A stretch of DNA of 64,000 bases from assembly GCA_964465145.1 (NCBI GenBank), contig CAYXJR010000013.1, forward strand, positions 1 through 64,000, written 5' to 3'. The stretch comes from JAUVKA01 sp964465145. GTDB taxonomy: Bacteria; Bacteroidota; Bacteroidia; Bacteroidales; UBA12481. This document shows positions 1 to 9,044 of this stretch, in pieces; position 1 is the stretch's first letter; each line of letters starts with the position of its first letter. A program made the position numbers and the translations under genes. The notes under the pieces are model-generated. The model was not told the DNA's origin, made no database searches, and worked only from the letters and a program-made list of their open reading frames with translations.

Positions 1-3000
1 AAAAAAAGGTGAAAATATCTTGTTTATTGGATGATTCGTACCAAGTTGGGTTAAGGAGGCAGTCGAACCTTCGGTTTCCCTTAAGTGAAGGGTGAGGCTA
101 TTTGGGTCATCATTGGGTTGAGCACTGATTAGCAGCAGGTTGTCGGGATTAATTTGAAGGATAGATTGAATATCTGGAAAGTGAGATTTTTTCCCGGCCG
201 GTAATACACGGCCAGGCATGGTGATACGCTTACCCCATCCAAACCGGGTGGCTGCCTGAGTTCCCTGGTCAACACCTGATGTAATACTGTATGTGAAGGA
301 GAATTCACCCCGCTGATCTGCATTGAAATTTGTTACCCAGTAATTATTCATGGGCCAGCCATATATGTGGGTTGATTCCGGTTTGGCATCAAGCTTGTAT
401 CTGCCGGTATTGATCCCCCCAAACTGCATGAGAGGTATTTCCTGACTGCACAGCACAATCTGGGCTTTCCCATTATGGATACTGGCAAAGTTCTGCACGG
501 TATTCCAGTCGGTGGATGATCCCGGAATTTGGTCAATACCAGCTCTCATCACTCCCCCCTGAACTTCGCAATAAATCTGGCCTTGGTCAAGCTGAAAAGG
601 GAATGCCAGGTAAAAGCTTTCAGGGTCGATAATGGATTTTTTCCTAACCATATAGGCCAGGTCAATACGTTTACTTGTATTGAATAGCCTGATCTCCAGT
701 TCAAATCCAGCGGGACCGATCAGGGTTTCACTTTCCCCTTTAAATCGAAGGGTATTCCACACTTCGCCTGCTTCACCCGCCTCAAACCATACCTTGTCCA
801 GCGATTTTCTTTCAAAGGTTTTCAGTGTATACGCTTCCATTTCTGAACGATTACCCAGCTTTTCCAGGATAAATTCTCCTAATTTAACAGAGGCCTCAGT
901 ATCGATAAGTTCCATTGATAAATCTTTGTCAAATAAGGAGATAACGCATGCTGAGCTCTTATCTATCTGCAATTTATACCATTGGTTTTCCATCTCTAGT
1001 ATATCAGAACCATCATCCGGAATCTCCTCGGCATAACCAGCGTCCTGTGGGCCATTTTCATTCTGTATCAATGGCTTATCTTCCACATTGATAGTATATT
1101 TTTTGTATCCGAAGGCAGGAACATCTTCTATCCAGATACCCCAGTAGGTTCCATCCGAACGGTGCCCCAAAGCTTGTGCCTCTGCCTCCTTGCCGTTACT
1201 ATCCAAAATTTTGAACTTTTTCCCGAGAGGCAGGATTTGGTGATCAATGTATATTTCTACCAGTCCCGAACGGTCCCAGTTCAGCGTATTAAATACCGCC
1301 AGAGTGGGAACATCCTCTTTGCTAATATATAATTGCAAGATGCCCAGCGCTTCTTCTCCCAATTGACGGGCGCGTCGGAATGCTTCCCAAGCATATGACT
1401 CCTTAAGGGCTCTCTGCTCCATTGTGCCGGTGCTGAACGGACTTCTTACGCTCTCAGAGAAACCAAAGGTGTGTTCATCATAAAAAAGTAGAGCCTGATT
1501 AACTGCATCGATCCGATCTGTAATGCCAATGGGGAGATCCGATCCCATCAATCGAGCCATGGACAAAGCCCCCTGGTAAGCGATAAGATCAACATGAGCC
1601 TGCCTTGATACCGCACCTTCCCGGGCTCCCGAAGCGAAACCGTCAGTCCACCAATCAGGCCAGGCTCCACGAATAACCGGCAGTTCATCACCGTGAGCTT
1701 CTTCAATCTCTTCGAAGAACTCACTTATTGTAGCTGTACGTAACTTCGGCCATTCATACTTATCATTCCATTGACGTACCATATCACTGGAGAGGGTAGA
1801 GGGCGGGGCATTGTCGGTGAGGTAGCCTGAATGTTGTATGTGTATTAAATCATAAGGATAATTCTTGTCGGCAAGATCCTTTAAATACCCCATCAGTTTC
1901 TCTTCGAAATAGTTGAAATTTTGGCTGTGGATACCAAAAACAGTATTGCCGGTCATGTAATGTTCAGCCCTAAAAGCCAACATCCGGTTGCCCGATGGTG
2001 ACTCCCACCAGAAAGCAGTTGGCTTGTCGAATGGGATTAGTGCACGGTGTCCATGAGTTCCCATATTCAGGTATTTTATTCCCAGGGCGGGGAAATAATC
2101 GGCGAAGCACCAACCTATACCGTTCACATCATCCTGCATGGCTGTCTTCACAGGAATACCAGCTTCTTGTATTCTTCGAATAGACTGTAAAGAAGCAGCA
2201 TAGCTCTGTTCATCAGGCATCTCATCGAAATTGAAATACATTCCGGTAATTTCAATCCTGCCCTCCTTTACTCGCTTTTTTAATCTTTCAATTTGTTGTG
2301 CCGGCCTGCTCCTGAGGTAATCATCAACAGCGAAAGAAGCCTCACAGGTCCACCTGAATTGCGCTTCCTTGGGATAATCATCCGTGGCATCACAATAGTC
2401 CAGAGCATAATCTATAAAACGCAGGTGTTCGCCCAGAATTTCCGTTTGTGGACGAGTATAACCAATATCTGTATGAGTGTGCTGGACAAAATTCACCCTC
2501 CATTTACGAGGCGGGTGTAGAATCACTTTTTGCTCCTGGCTTATCTCCGGGGATTCAAGCCCCACAATAATCTCAGTATCCTTGCTTACAACAGGCCATT
2601 CCAAATTATAGGTCTGGATGCCAAAATCCAAATCTAGATCCCTTATTTTTTCCCCGTTAATGGATAATTCCCCCTTCGCAGGCTGCCCGAAATAAACTAC
2701 CTGAACAGATACAGGCTGCACGAGTTTGTCTTTTTTTCTAATGACCCCGGGAAAGGCATTAAAGCTTAATCCGGTGGGAATAGCCTCTTCAAAACACATA
2801 AACCAGGCCTGGCTGTTGCTTTTTGATCCAATCACTTTTAATTTCTGGGTCTGTCCGGGAGTAAGCATGACGCCTGGGATACGCAGGAACATAAAACCGA
2901 AAAAATCACCTGCCCCATCAACAAAAGCATTGCGATAAGAAAACTCTATGCCATTTTCTGCATAATCCCAATTTAGCCGCTGCTCTGTGAAAAATGAAAA

Positions 3001-3321
3001 GATGGGCTTATCATTCAGATAAAGGTCCATTCTCGCACTTCCCATATTGGCTCCCAGGCCTGCCTGCCAGATAAAATCGACATATTGTCCTGCCTGTGTC
3101 TCTGGTGCCGGATCAGTTTCCCATTCAGCCAGTTGGGATCCATCAATTGCCCTGACCAGGAGCGCATTGTGAACATCGGGTAGGGCCGAGTGATACCAGA
3201 AATGTGTTCCTTCCAATGTTTTAGAATACCCCTGGACAAGAATATCTGTTTTTTGAACAGGATTCTGACCCCAAGAAAATGAAGTAATTAACAGTATTAT
3301 CGGGATTAAGAGATTTTTCAT
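1..3321 (-). CDS. GH38 alpha-mannosidase-like glycosidase, 3' end outside window
   Basis: The frame is open from ATG at 3321 to base 1 (1107 codons, no stop), so the C-terminus lies outside the window. Residues 1-19 look like a signal peptide ending S-W-G-Q. The first ~270 residues form an uncharacterised N-terminal region. The GH38 catalytic domain then begins with the motif H281-T-H283-T-D285-I-G, as in the metal-binding HxHxD of family 38. A second motif, M-Q-D-D-V-N-G (D397/D398), is a candidate site for the catalytic nucleophile. Family members retain configuration while removing alpha-mannosyl residues. Here the signal peptide implies export and a role in glycan breakdown. The gene is divergent from the lipoprotein at 3593, across the heptamer array. 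The family call is firm; substrate and exact nucleophile are inferred. Confidence 0.85.
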   Translation of the reverse strand, partial: MKNLLIPIILLITSFSWGQNPVQKTDILVQGYSKTLEGTHFWYHSALPDVHNALLVRAIDGSQLAEWETDPAPETQAGQYVDFIWQAGLGANMGSARMDLYLNDKPIFSFFTEQRLNWDYAENGIEFSYRNAFVDGAGDFFGFMFLRIPGVMLTPGQTQKLKVIGSKSNSQAWFMCFEEAIPTGLSFNAFPGVIRKKDKLVQPVSVQVVYFGQPAKGELSINGEKIRDLDLDFGIQTYNLEWPVVSKDTEIIVGLESPEISQEQKVILHPPRKWRVNFVQHTHTDIGYTRPQTEILGEHLRFIDYALDYCDATDDYPKEAQFRWTCEASFAVDDYLRSRPAQQIERLKKRVKEGRIEITGMYFNFDEMPDEQSYAASLQSIRRIQEAGIPVKTAMQDDVNGIGWCFADYFPALGIKYLNMGTHGHRALIPFDKPTAFWWESPSGNRMLAFRAEHYMTGNTVFGIHSQNFNYFEEKLMGYLKDLADKNYPYDLIHIQHSGYLTDNAPPSTLSSDMVRQWNDKYEWPKLRTATISEFFEEIEEAHGDELPVIRGAWPDWWTDGFASGAREGAVSRQAHVDLIAYQGALSMARLMGSDLPIGITDRIDAVNQALLFYDEHTFGFSESVRSPFSTGTMEQRALKESYAWEAFRRARQLGEEALGILQLYISKEDVPTLAVFNTLNWDRSGLVEIYIDHQILPLGKKFKILDSNGKEAEAQALGHRSDGTYWGIWIEDVPAFGYKKYTINVEDKPLIQNENGPQDAGYAEEIPDDGSDILEMENQWYKLQIDKSSACVISLFDKDLSMELIDTEASVKLGEFILEKLGNRSEMEAYTLKTFERKSLDKVWFEAGEAGEVWNTLRFKGESETLIGPAGFELEIRLFNTSKRIDLAYMVRKKSIIDPESFYLAFPFQLDQGQIYCEVQGGVMRAGIDQIPGSSTDWNTVQNFASIHNGKAQIVLCSQEIPLMQFGGINTGRYKLDAKPESTHIYGWPMNNYWVTNFNADQRGEFSFTYSITSGVDQGTQAATRFGWGKRITMPGRVLPAGKKSHFPDIQSILQINPDNLLLISAQPNDDPNSLTLHLRETEGSTASLTQLGTNHPINKIFSPFF

Positions 3322-3328
3322 CTTATTA

Positions 3329-3496
3329 TATCTTATATCTTATATCTTATATCTAATATCTAACATCTAACATCTAACATCTTACATCTAACATCTAACA
3401 TCTTACATCTAACATCTTATATCTTACATCTAACATCTTATATCTGACATCTAACATCTTATATCTGACATCTTATATCTTACATCTTACATCTAA
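3329..3496. repeat. 24-copy perfect-length heptanucleotide tandem array (YATCTDA)
   Basis: This stretch is exactly 168 bases, 24 consecutive 7-base units with no insertion or deletion. Unit variants are catctaa, catctta, tatctta, tatctaa and tatctga. Their order shows a 21-base higher-order pattern: catctaa-catctaa-catctta occurs twice in a row, and catctaa-catctta-tatctga occurs twice further on. It begins eight bases upstream of the GH38 start codon and ends about 97 bases before the ATG at 3593, so it fills most of a divergent intergenic region. There are no spacers of CRISPR type. Slipped-strand expansion is the likely origin. Confidence 0.95.
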
Positions 3497-3572
3497 TTCA
3501 AAACTGCTCAAAAATAGTAAAAAAGCTAAGTGCCTCCCATCAAATATTCCCGGCTTCCCTACGTTATTTTGT

Positions 3573-3580
3573 TACATTTG
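3573..3580 (+). promoter_or_regulatory. Candidate -7 box TACATTTG
   Basis: TACATTTG matches the Bacteroidota -7 consensus TAnnTTTG and lies 12 bases before ATG 3593. No clear -33 TTG is seen at the right spacing. Its position inside the GTG-initiated longer frame (from 3530) argues for translation starting at 3593. Confidence 0.4.
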
Positions 3581-3592
3581 AAAAAAATTTAT

Positions 3593-5053
3593 ATGCGGAT
3601 TCCTGCGGGGTATTTTTTGGCGGCAATGCTGGGGATTTTGATTTTTTCCTGTGAAAAACCTATTATCCCTGGTAACCCTGAAGGCAAGCTGGCTTTTTCA
3701 GCGGATACTGTTATTTTCGATACTATCTTCACCACAATCGGTTCGACTACATTGAATTTCAGGGTTTATAATCCAAACAACCAGCCTGTTGTGGTTGATC
3801 GTATCTTTCTTGCAGGCTCTCATTCCTCTCACTATCGCCTGAATATCGATGGCATTCAAACCAACCAAATGGATAATGTTGAGATCCCGGCTAATGACAG
3901 CATTTATATATTCGTTGAGGTGACTCTGGATCCAACAAATCAGAATGAACCTATGGTGGTGCAGGATTCTGTAGTATTCATCACTAATGGCAATACCCAG
4001 GATGTGGACCTGGTATCTTTCGGACAGGATGTACACCTTTTAGTTGTTGATACTGTTGGCACGGAAACCTGGCTTAACGACAAGCCTTACCTGGTGTATG
4101 GTTATGTGTACGTCGACAGTCTTGAAACACTAACCATTGAACAGGGTACCCGTATTCATTTTCACAAACGTTCCTCAATGCTGGTTGGCGGCACACTCGA
4201 GGTTAATGGAACACTGGAGGAGCCGGTTTCATTCCTGGGTGATAGGCTGGAACATCTATATGATGATATTCCCGGGCAATGGGGAGCCTGGATTGAATAT
4301 GATAATGGAGGCTTGTATATTTTGGGAGGGATTCATTTCCTGAACGGCAGTAAGGATAATATTATTAATTACGGGATAATAAAAAATGCGATTAAGGGCA
4401 TTCAGCTTGATACTCTTGCCAATACAGCAAAGCCTACACTAACTTTGTCAAATACTCTGATAGCCAACATGACTGTAGCCGGTATCCTTGCACAAAGTTC
4501 CACCATACTGGCCGACAATTGTGTGATTGCTGATTGTGGTACTCACTGCGTGGCCCTTACCCTGGGAGGGTCCTATGAGTTTTACCACTGTACCATTTCC
4601 AATAATTACGGGATAGGGACCAGGACAGATCCCTCAGTAGTCCTGAATAATTTTTTCATTTATGATGGAAGAGCCTACATTTATAACCTTTATAATGCCC
4701 TGTTCTCAAATTGCATCATAACAGGAAACCGGGGTATGGAGATTGAGTTATGGAATACTATTGATGATAAGCCCGTGCCTGGGGAGTTTAATTATATTTT
4801 CGACCATTGCCTTGTTCAGGTTGATACCTTAACAACCTCTGCTGCAGATCATTGGGTAAATATTATTAAAAATGCGAATCCCAGGTTTATGAGTACTTTA
4901 GATCATGATTATCATTTGGATACTCTCTCCCCTGCCAAGGATAACGCCAATCTTGAATATGCCTTGTATTTCCCAGTCGACCTTGACGGAATAAACAGGC
5001 TGAAAGATAAGGGACCTGATATCGGAGCATATGAAAGAGAGGAAGAAAAATAG
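3593..5053 (+). CDS. Lipoprotein with right-handed beta-helix-like repeats
   Basis: A 486-residue protein. The frame is open back to a GTG at 3530, but I choose ATG 3593 because it gives a proper lipoprotein signal: a hydrophobic stretch ending I-F-S-C with Cys20 as the lipidation site. The first ~170 residues resemble a beta-sandwich region (strings of N, D, V and T with 'VFDTIFTT'-type strands). The later part holds repeated short strands with N and G turns, such as ILADNCVIADCG and YHCTISNNYG, typical of parallel beta-helix proteins. The C-terminus D-I-G-A-Y-E resembles the end of choice-of-anchor and pectate-lyase-like secreted proteins. It lies 12 bases upstream of the EEP gene, so the two are probably co-transcribed. 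Function unknown; binding or cleavage of polysaccharide is a guess. Confidence 0.7.
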   Translation: MRIPAGYFLAAMLGILIFSCEKPIIPGNPEGKLAFSADTVIFDTIFTTIGSTTLNFRVYNPNNQPVVVDRIFLAGSHSSHYRLNIDGIQTNQMDNVEIPANDSIYIFVEVTLDPTNQNEPMVVQDSVVFITNGNTQDVDLVSFGQDVHLLVVDTVGTETWLNDKPYLVYGYVYVDSLETLTIEQGTRIHFHKRSSMLVGGTLEVNGTLEEPVSFLGDRLEHLYDDIPGQWGAWIEYDNGGLYILGGIHFLNGSKDNIINYGIIKNAIKGIQLDTLANTAKPTLTLSNTLIANMTVAGILAQSSTILADNCVIADCGTHCVALTLGGSYEFYHCTISNNYGIGTRTDPSVVLNNFFIYDGRAYIYNLYNALFSNCIITGNRGMEIELWNTIDDKPVPGEFNYIFDHCLVQVDTLTTSAADHWVNIIKNANPRFMSTLDHDYHLDTLSPAKDNANLEYALYFPVDLDGINRLKDKGPDIGAYEREEEK

Positions 5054-5065
5054 AAATTATTACTA

Positions 5066-6127
5066 ATGAAATTGTTACAAAATATATTCTTGTCTTGCGG
5101 GCTTCTGCTGGTATTATCTTGTTCCTGTGAGAAGAAAATTACGGATAACACAGAAGACAGCAACTCTTTTTATCGGTTAATGTTTTATAATGTGGAAAAT
5201 CTTTTCGATACTCTGAATAATCCGGATGCCAATGACGAGGATTTCATGCCTGATGGCCGGAACCAATGGAATTCGGAAAGATATTATGAAAAGCTTAGGC
5301 ATATTGCCAAGGTGGTGAAGGATGTAGGGGATGAAAAATTCCCGGTGCTGGTAGGTTTATGTGAAGTGGAAAACCTGGATGTGCTGGAAGGACTGGTGCT
5401 TGCCACATCACTTAAAGATGCTGGCTATGAGATTATTCACAAGGAATCTCCTGATTACCGAGGGATCGATGTGGCCCTCTTATATCGCCCGGTGGATTTC
5501 CATCTCCTGGAGTATAAAACCTGGCAGGTTTGGTTCCCTTTTGATACAGGATACAGTACCAGGGAATTACTTTATGCGGCTGGTAAGCTCCCTTCCGGTG
5601 ACACCCTGCACATATTCGTTAATCATTGGCCTTCCAGATCTGGAGGGGAGGTTGAAACCCGTCCTAAGCGGCTTTTTGTGGCCGAAATGGTCCGTTCGAA
5701 GGTTGATAGCCTGCTTGGGATAAACCCGAATGCCCGTATCGTTATTACGGGGGATTTTAACGATGAACCTACTGATTTGAGCATAGTGTCCGGATTGAAT
5801 GCCTATTCAAGTTTTGATGATCCTAAAAATGACAGACTGTATAACCTCTCGCATTATCTTCAAAAAAACATTAATACAGGATCTTATAAGTACCAGGGAA
5901 ATTGGAATATGCTGGATCAATTCATTATTTCGGGTTCTCTGCTTGACACCACGGGCGGAATATATTCCAGTCAATTTGATGTACACGTTTTTGAAGCAGA
6001 ATATCTTCTGGAGAAGGATAACACCAATATGGGAGTTAAACCATACCGTACTTATCTTGGTGATTTTTACCATGGAGGATACTCCGATCATCTTCCGGTT
6101 TACCTGGATATTAGATATAAAAAATAG
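5066..6127 (+). CDS. Endonuclease/exonuclease/phosphatase (EEP) family lipoprotein
   Basis: A 353-residue protein with a lipoprotein-type N-terminus (hydrophobic stretch ending V-L-S-C, Cys19). The EEP (DNase I-like) fold motifs appear in order: F-Y-N-V-E-N (Asn42, Glu44 for metal), C-E-V-E-N, Y-R-G-I-D-V-A-L-L-Y, V-N-H-W-P-S-R, G-D-F-N-D-E-P and the C-terminal S-D-H-L-P-V. All catalytic positions of the metal-dependent phosphodiesterase family therefore look intact. Surface-anchored members in Bacteroidota are thought to be extracellular nucleases or phosphodiesterases. The gene follows the beta-helix lipoprotein by 12 bases and precedes the broken transporter by 118 bases. Whether it cuts DNA, RNA or another phosphodiester cannot be told from sequence. 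Confidence 0.85.
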   Translation: MKLLQNIFLSCGLLLVLSCSCEKKITDNTEDSNSFYRLMFYNVENLFDTLNNPDANDEDFMPDGRNQWNSERYYEKLRHIAKVVKDVGDEKFPVLVGLCEVENLDVLEGLVLATSLKDAGYEIIHKESPDYRGIDVALLYRPVDFHLLEYKTWQVWFPFDTGYSTRELLYAAGKLPSGDTLHIFVNHWPSRSGGEVETRPKRLFVAEMVRSKVDSLLGINPNARIVITGDFNDEPTDLSIVSGLNAYSSFDDPKNDRLYNLSHYLQKNINTGSYKYQGNWNMLDQFIISGSLLDTTGGIYSSQFDVHVFEAEYLLEKDNTNMGVKPYRTYLGDFYHGGYSDHLPVYLDIRYKK

Positions 6128-6245
6128 TCTTTTCAGTTCTCCAGAACCTGACAGGTGAGAACCAGAAATTTGCAAACTCCGATTCTTTTCCCAATCTTCA
6201 CCCCTGACAGATTATCAATTGTTTTTCCAAATTTAATTTCCAACA

Positions 6246-7178
6246 ATGGCTAAGTCACAGGTAATCAAGCCGGGGTATCTGTTTACACCCCGCTACACAA
6301 ACTATGTTTTTTCCCTTCTTTTTCTCCTATATATGTTCGATTACATCGACCGGATGGTAGTTAGTTCTCTCACCCCGTTTATTCAGGCAGATTGGGGAAT
6401 ATCGGATACCAGGTGGGGGCGCTTGCTTCAATAGTTTACTGGTCGATCGTGGCTCTGACCCTGCCGATCTCAGCTCTGGTTGATCGCTGGAGCCGGACAA
6501 AGACTATTGGTGCTATGGCATACGGTATGGAGCTTGGCCACTGTGGCTTGTGCATTAACGAGCAATTTCGGTGGACTTATGGTAGCACGTGGATTTATTG
6601 GTACAGGTGAGGCTGGATACGCTCCTGGTGGTTCTGCAATGATCTCGGCAATGTATCCGAAAGAAAAACGATCCTGGAGAATGGGTCTGTGGAATGCATC
6701 TATTCCGCTTGGCGCTGCCATTGGAGTACCTCTTGGGGGATACCTGACCGACCGTTGGCGCAAAAAGAGAGTGAATTCAAGATTGCTATTCCCCGCTATT
6801 TCGGCTATTCTGGCGGCCATCATTTGTTTTATTGGTTTTGTAGTATTAACCGACACTCCTCAATACATCACCTTCTTACTGATGGGTATGGTTATTACTT
6901 CTTTCATTCCAGGTGCAGCTGCAGCTACCCAAGACCTGGTCCATCCCGGATTAAGGGCAACTTCCTACTCTCTGGCAGTTGTGATACAAAATTTGCTCGG
7001 AGCTAGCATGGGACCCTTGGTAATCGGCTGGATTTCCGACAGGTCAGATCTTGAAACAGCAATGAAAACCCTTCCGATCTTTTTGGTTATTGCATCGGTC
7101 TTGTTTTTTATTGGGGCAATGTTTTACAAAAAAGATCTGGCGAAAGTGGAAGATGTTAAGATAGAAGTGGCAGATTAA
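6246..7178 (+). pseudogene. Decayed MFS transporter (two frameshifts, internal deletion)
   Basis: The frame starting at ATG 6246 carries TM1 and stops at 6434. The homologous sequence continues in another frame from about 6409 (V-G-A-L-A-S) and returns to the first frame near 6525 (V-W-S-L-A-T), running to 7178. One missing base near 6409 and one extra base near 6525 would restore a single protein. That protein has only about 310 residues and roughly nine membrane spans, where the family has 12 and 400-450 residues. The text passes straight from the TM5 motif P-L-G-G-Y-L to T-D-R-W-R-K-K, normally after TM7, so TM6, the central loop and TM7 seem deleted. It most resembles spinster-type or organic-anion MFS carriers. 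Sequencing error could explain the shifts but not the deletion. Confidence 0.75.
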
Positions 7179-7210
7179 CTATTTGCCCCCTGGGGGAAAA
7201 GGTTCTTTTC

Positions 7211-8449
7211 TTAAGTATCAGTCCAGGTATTTGAGGACAACAGCTTGATTAGTAAGATTATCAGAGATAGGCAAAAGATGCCCCATCCCAGACCAAAGCA
7301 ATCAATAAGAAGACCAAGAATCAGTACAAAAATTGCGGCAAATAGTGTTTCAGCCTGTGATTCAGCCGAAAGGGCCGAAGCTAGTATCCTGGGATCAAGC
7401 TGATCGGCAATTTTACCAATTCCGACAGGTTTTCTGAGATTTTCAACCAGGTATATACCGGCGAAAAATATGAGGGCAAGAAAGTTTAATCCAAAGAGTA
7501 TAAGCAATCCACTAATCAATCCCGTAATAACGCCTATAATAACTGTCATTGACAGGGCCGACCGGGCATCAGGAAATTTCTTGACGAAAAGGCCTGACCT
7601 GCGTGCAACAAAGGAACTACTCATGTACAGAATGAAATAAACCAAACCTACCATTACGGCCGTTCGTTGTTCATCGGTCCGTGATGCCCACAGAGGCAGT
7701 GAAAGAGCGAAGAGCTGAATTATTGGCTGGATGAAGTCTTTAACTGCTTTATAATATCCCGTGTAAATGCTCAGCCCTAATACTGTTTTCCTCAGTCCTC
7801 TGTTGCTGAAGGCAATAACAAAATCCGAAATCGTGGATTTCAATGCAGGAAAAATCCTTATCCTGTTTTGGTTGACATGAGAACCTTCCAGGTTTTTTGG
7901 ATAGCTGGCAAGGTTTACCAGATCAAGCAGGTAGGGCAGGATGGTGATAAGAAAAATCAGTTTGTATTCCCGGGTAAGCAATACAATAATACCGGCGCCT
8001 AATGCTGAAATGGCAGAACCTATCTGCGACCACGAACGGGTTTGCCCGTAATAGCTGACTTTAAAATCTTCCCAGGAATTTATTTGCAGGTGCGTAAATA
8101 TCATCGCCTTATGTGTGCCTGTACGAAAGGCATCCCCAACAGCATAAAGCAGGAATGCGGGGATAAACATCAGGTAAGACCCTCCCAGGAAAAATGTGGC
8201 GAATGAGAAAAGGTAGGAAGTGAATGCGAGTATCATTGACCTCCTCCGTCCAAATGTGTCGGCAAAAACCCCGGCCGGTATCTCCATAATATTCCTTGCA
8301 ATCTCCCTGATAGCATAGAGGCTGGCAATCTGGGTGAAGCTTAAACCTTCTGCATGTAATATCAGTATTAGGAAAGGCTCAAAAAACCTTAGGTTCTTGA
8401 GAAAACCATAGGCGCAAAAGCGATAATATTGAGTGTCTTTTTTGAACAT
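7211..8449 (-). CDS. MFS transporter
   Basis: A 412-residue membrane protein starting at ATG 8449; the longer frame to 8491 would overlap the flavin reductase gene. The N-terminal half has TM1, the loop motif G-V-F-A-D-T-F-G-R-R-R (MFS motif A, between TM2 and TM3) and further hydrophobic spans, giving about 12 in total. It resembles uncharacterised MFS proteins of the permease type found in many Firmicutes and Bacteroidota. No substrate-specific residues are recognisable. It is the last gene of a tight minus-strand operon: nucleotidyltransferase, 12-base gap, flavin reductase-like protein, 10-base gap, this gene. The operon gives no clear hint of substrate. Confidence 0.8.
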   Translation of the reverse strand: MFKKDTQYYRFCAYGFLKNLRFFEPFLILILHAEGLSFTQIASLYAIREIARNIMEIPAGVFADTFGRRRSMILAFTSYLFSFATFFLGGSYLMFIPAFLLYAVGDAFRTGTHKAMIFTHLQINSWEDFKVSYYGQTRSWSQIGSAISALGAGIIVLLTREYKLIFLITILPYLLDLVNLASYPKNLEGSHVNQNRIRIFPALKSTISDFVIAFSNRGLRKTVLGLSIYTGYYKAVKDFIQPIIQLFALSLPLWASRTDEQRTAVMVGLVYFILYMSSSFVARRSGLFVKKFPDARSALSMTVIIGVITGLISGLLILFGLNFLALIFFAGIYLVENLRKPVGIGKIADQLDPRILASALSAESQAETLFAAIFVLILGLLIDCFGLGWGIFCLSLIILLIKLLSSNTWTDT

Positions 8450-8459
8450 GCAAAAAGTG

Positions 8460-9032
8460 TCACTTCTTTTTCTTCTCCACGCTGAAGCCAAATTTTCCTA
8501 ATTTCTTACCTGTCTGGTAGTACCCACCATGAATATATACGATAGGGTTGGCTGCAGCGAGCTCGAATTTACCTGTGTTCGGATCCATGAATCTCTCAGA
8601 GGCCTGGATGTTCACTACCTCTGAAATAAACATATGATGAACGCCCAGGTCCTTTATCTCTTTCACAACGCATTCGATGTTCACAGGTGATTCCACTATG
8701 ATAGGGGCTTTAACTTTTTCAGCTTTTCCTGGTGTGAGTTTCATCTCCTTGAACTTATCGTAATCCCGACCGGATCTTACTCCGCACCAATCGGTCGCAC
8801 GGACTAATTCGCTAGTAGTTAGGTTTATAACAAACTCACCTGTACGCTTAATAATATCATAGGAATGCCGTCCGGGTCGTATGGAGATATAACACATGGG
8901 TGGATTAGAACAAATTGTCCCTGTCCAGGCAATAGTGAGGATGTTGTATTCTTCGGGGCTGGCTCCACAGCTTACCATAACAGCGGGCAGGGGATACACC
9001 ATGGTTCCCGGCTTCCAATTGATCTTACTCAT
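8460..9032 (-). CDS. Flavin reductase family protein (FMN-binding split barrel)
   Basis: A 190-residue protein with the layout of flavin reductase-like FMN-binding proteins: P-L-P-A-V-M-V-S-C-G near the N-terminus, then T-I-A-W-T-G-T-I-C-S-N-P-P and the conserved S-I-R-P-x-R-H-S-Y-D segment that contacts flavin. The C-terminus is a lysine-rich tail. Members bind FMN and either reduce free flavin with NAD(P)H or act as electron carriers. In anaerobes they are often close to flavoredoxins. The start at 9032 fits the family length. It sits between the cca-type gene and an MFS gene in one operon. The exact electron donor is unknown. Confidence 0.85.
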   Translation of the reverse strand: MSKINWKPGTMVYPLPAVMVSCGASPEEYNILTIAWTGTICSNPPMCYISIRPGRHSYDIIKRTGEFVINLTTSELVRATDWCGVRSGRDYDKFKEMKLTPGKAEKVKAPIIVESPVNIECVVKEIKDLGVHHMFISEVVNIQASERFMDPNTGKFELAAANPIVYIHGGYYQTGKKLGKFGFSVEKKKK

Positions 9033-9044
9033 ATTCTCAGGCTT

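Noticed and set aside
680..1036. Plus-strand open frame within the GH38 gene
   Set aside because: The minus-strand frame is a continuous, recognisable GH38 protein; the plus frame has no family features.
3329..3496. CRISPR array
   Set aside because: Units are 7 bases with no unique spacers between them, and no cas gene is near.
6392..6610. Programmed frameshift in the MFS gene
   Set aside because: There are two shifts of opposite sense, no slippery heptamer, and a large internal deletion; decay is the better reading.
7179..7210. Terminator CCCCC-T-GGGGG after the broken MFS gene
   Set aside because: The palindrome leaves no loop of adequate size and has no T tract.
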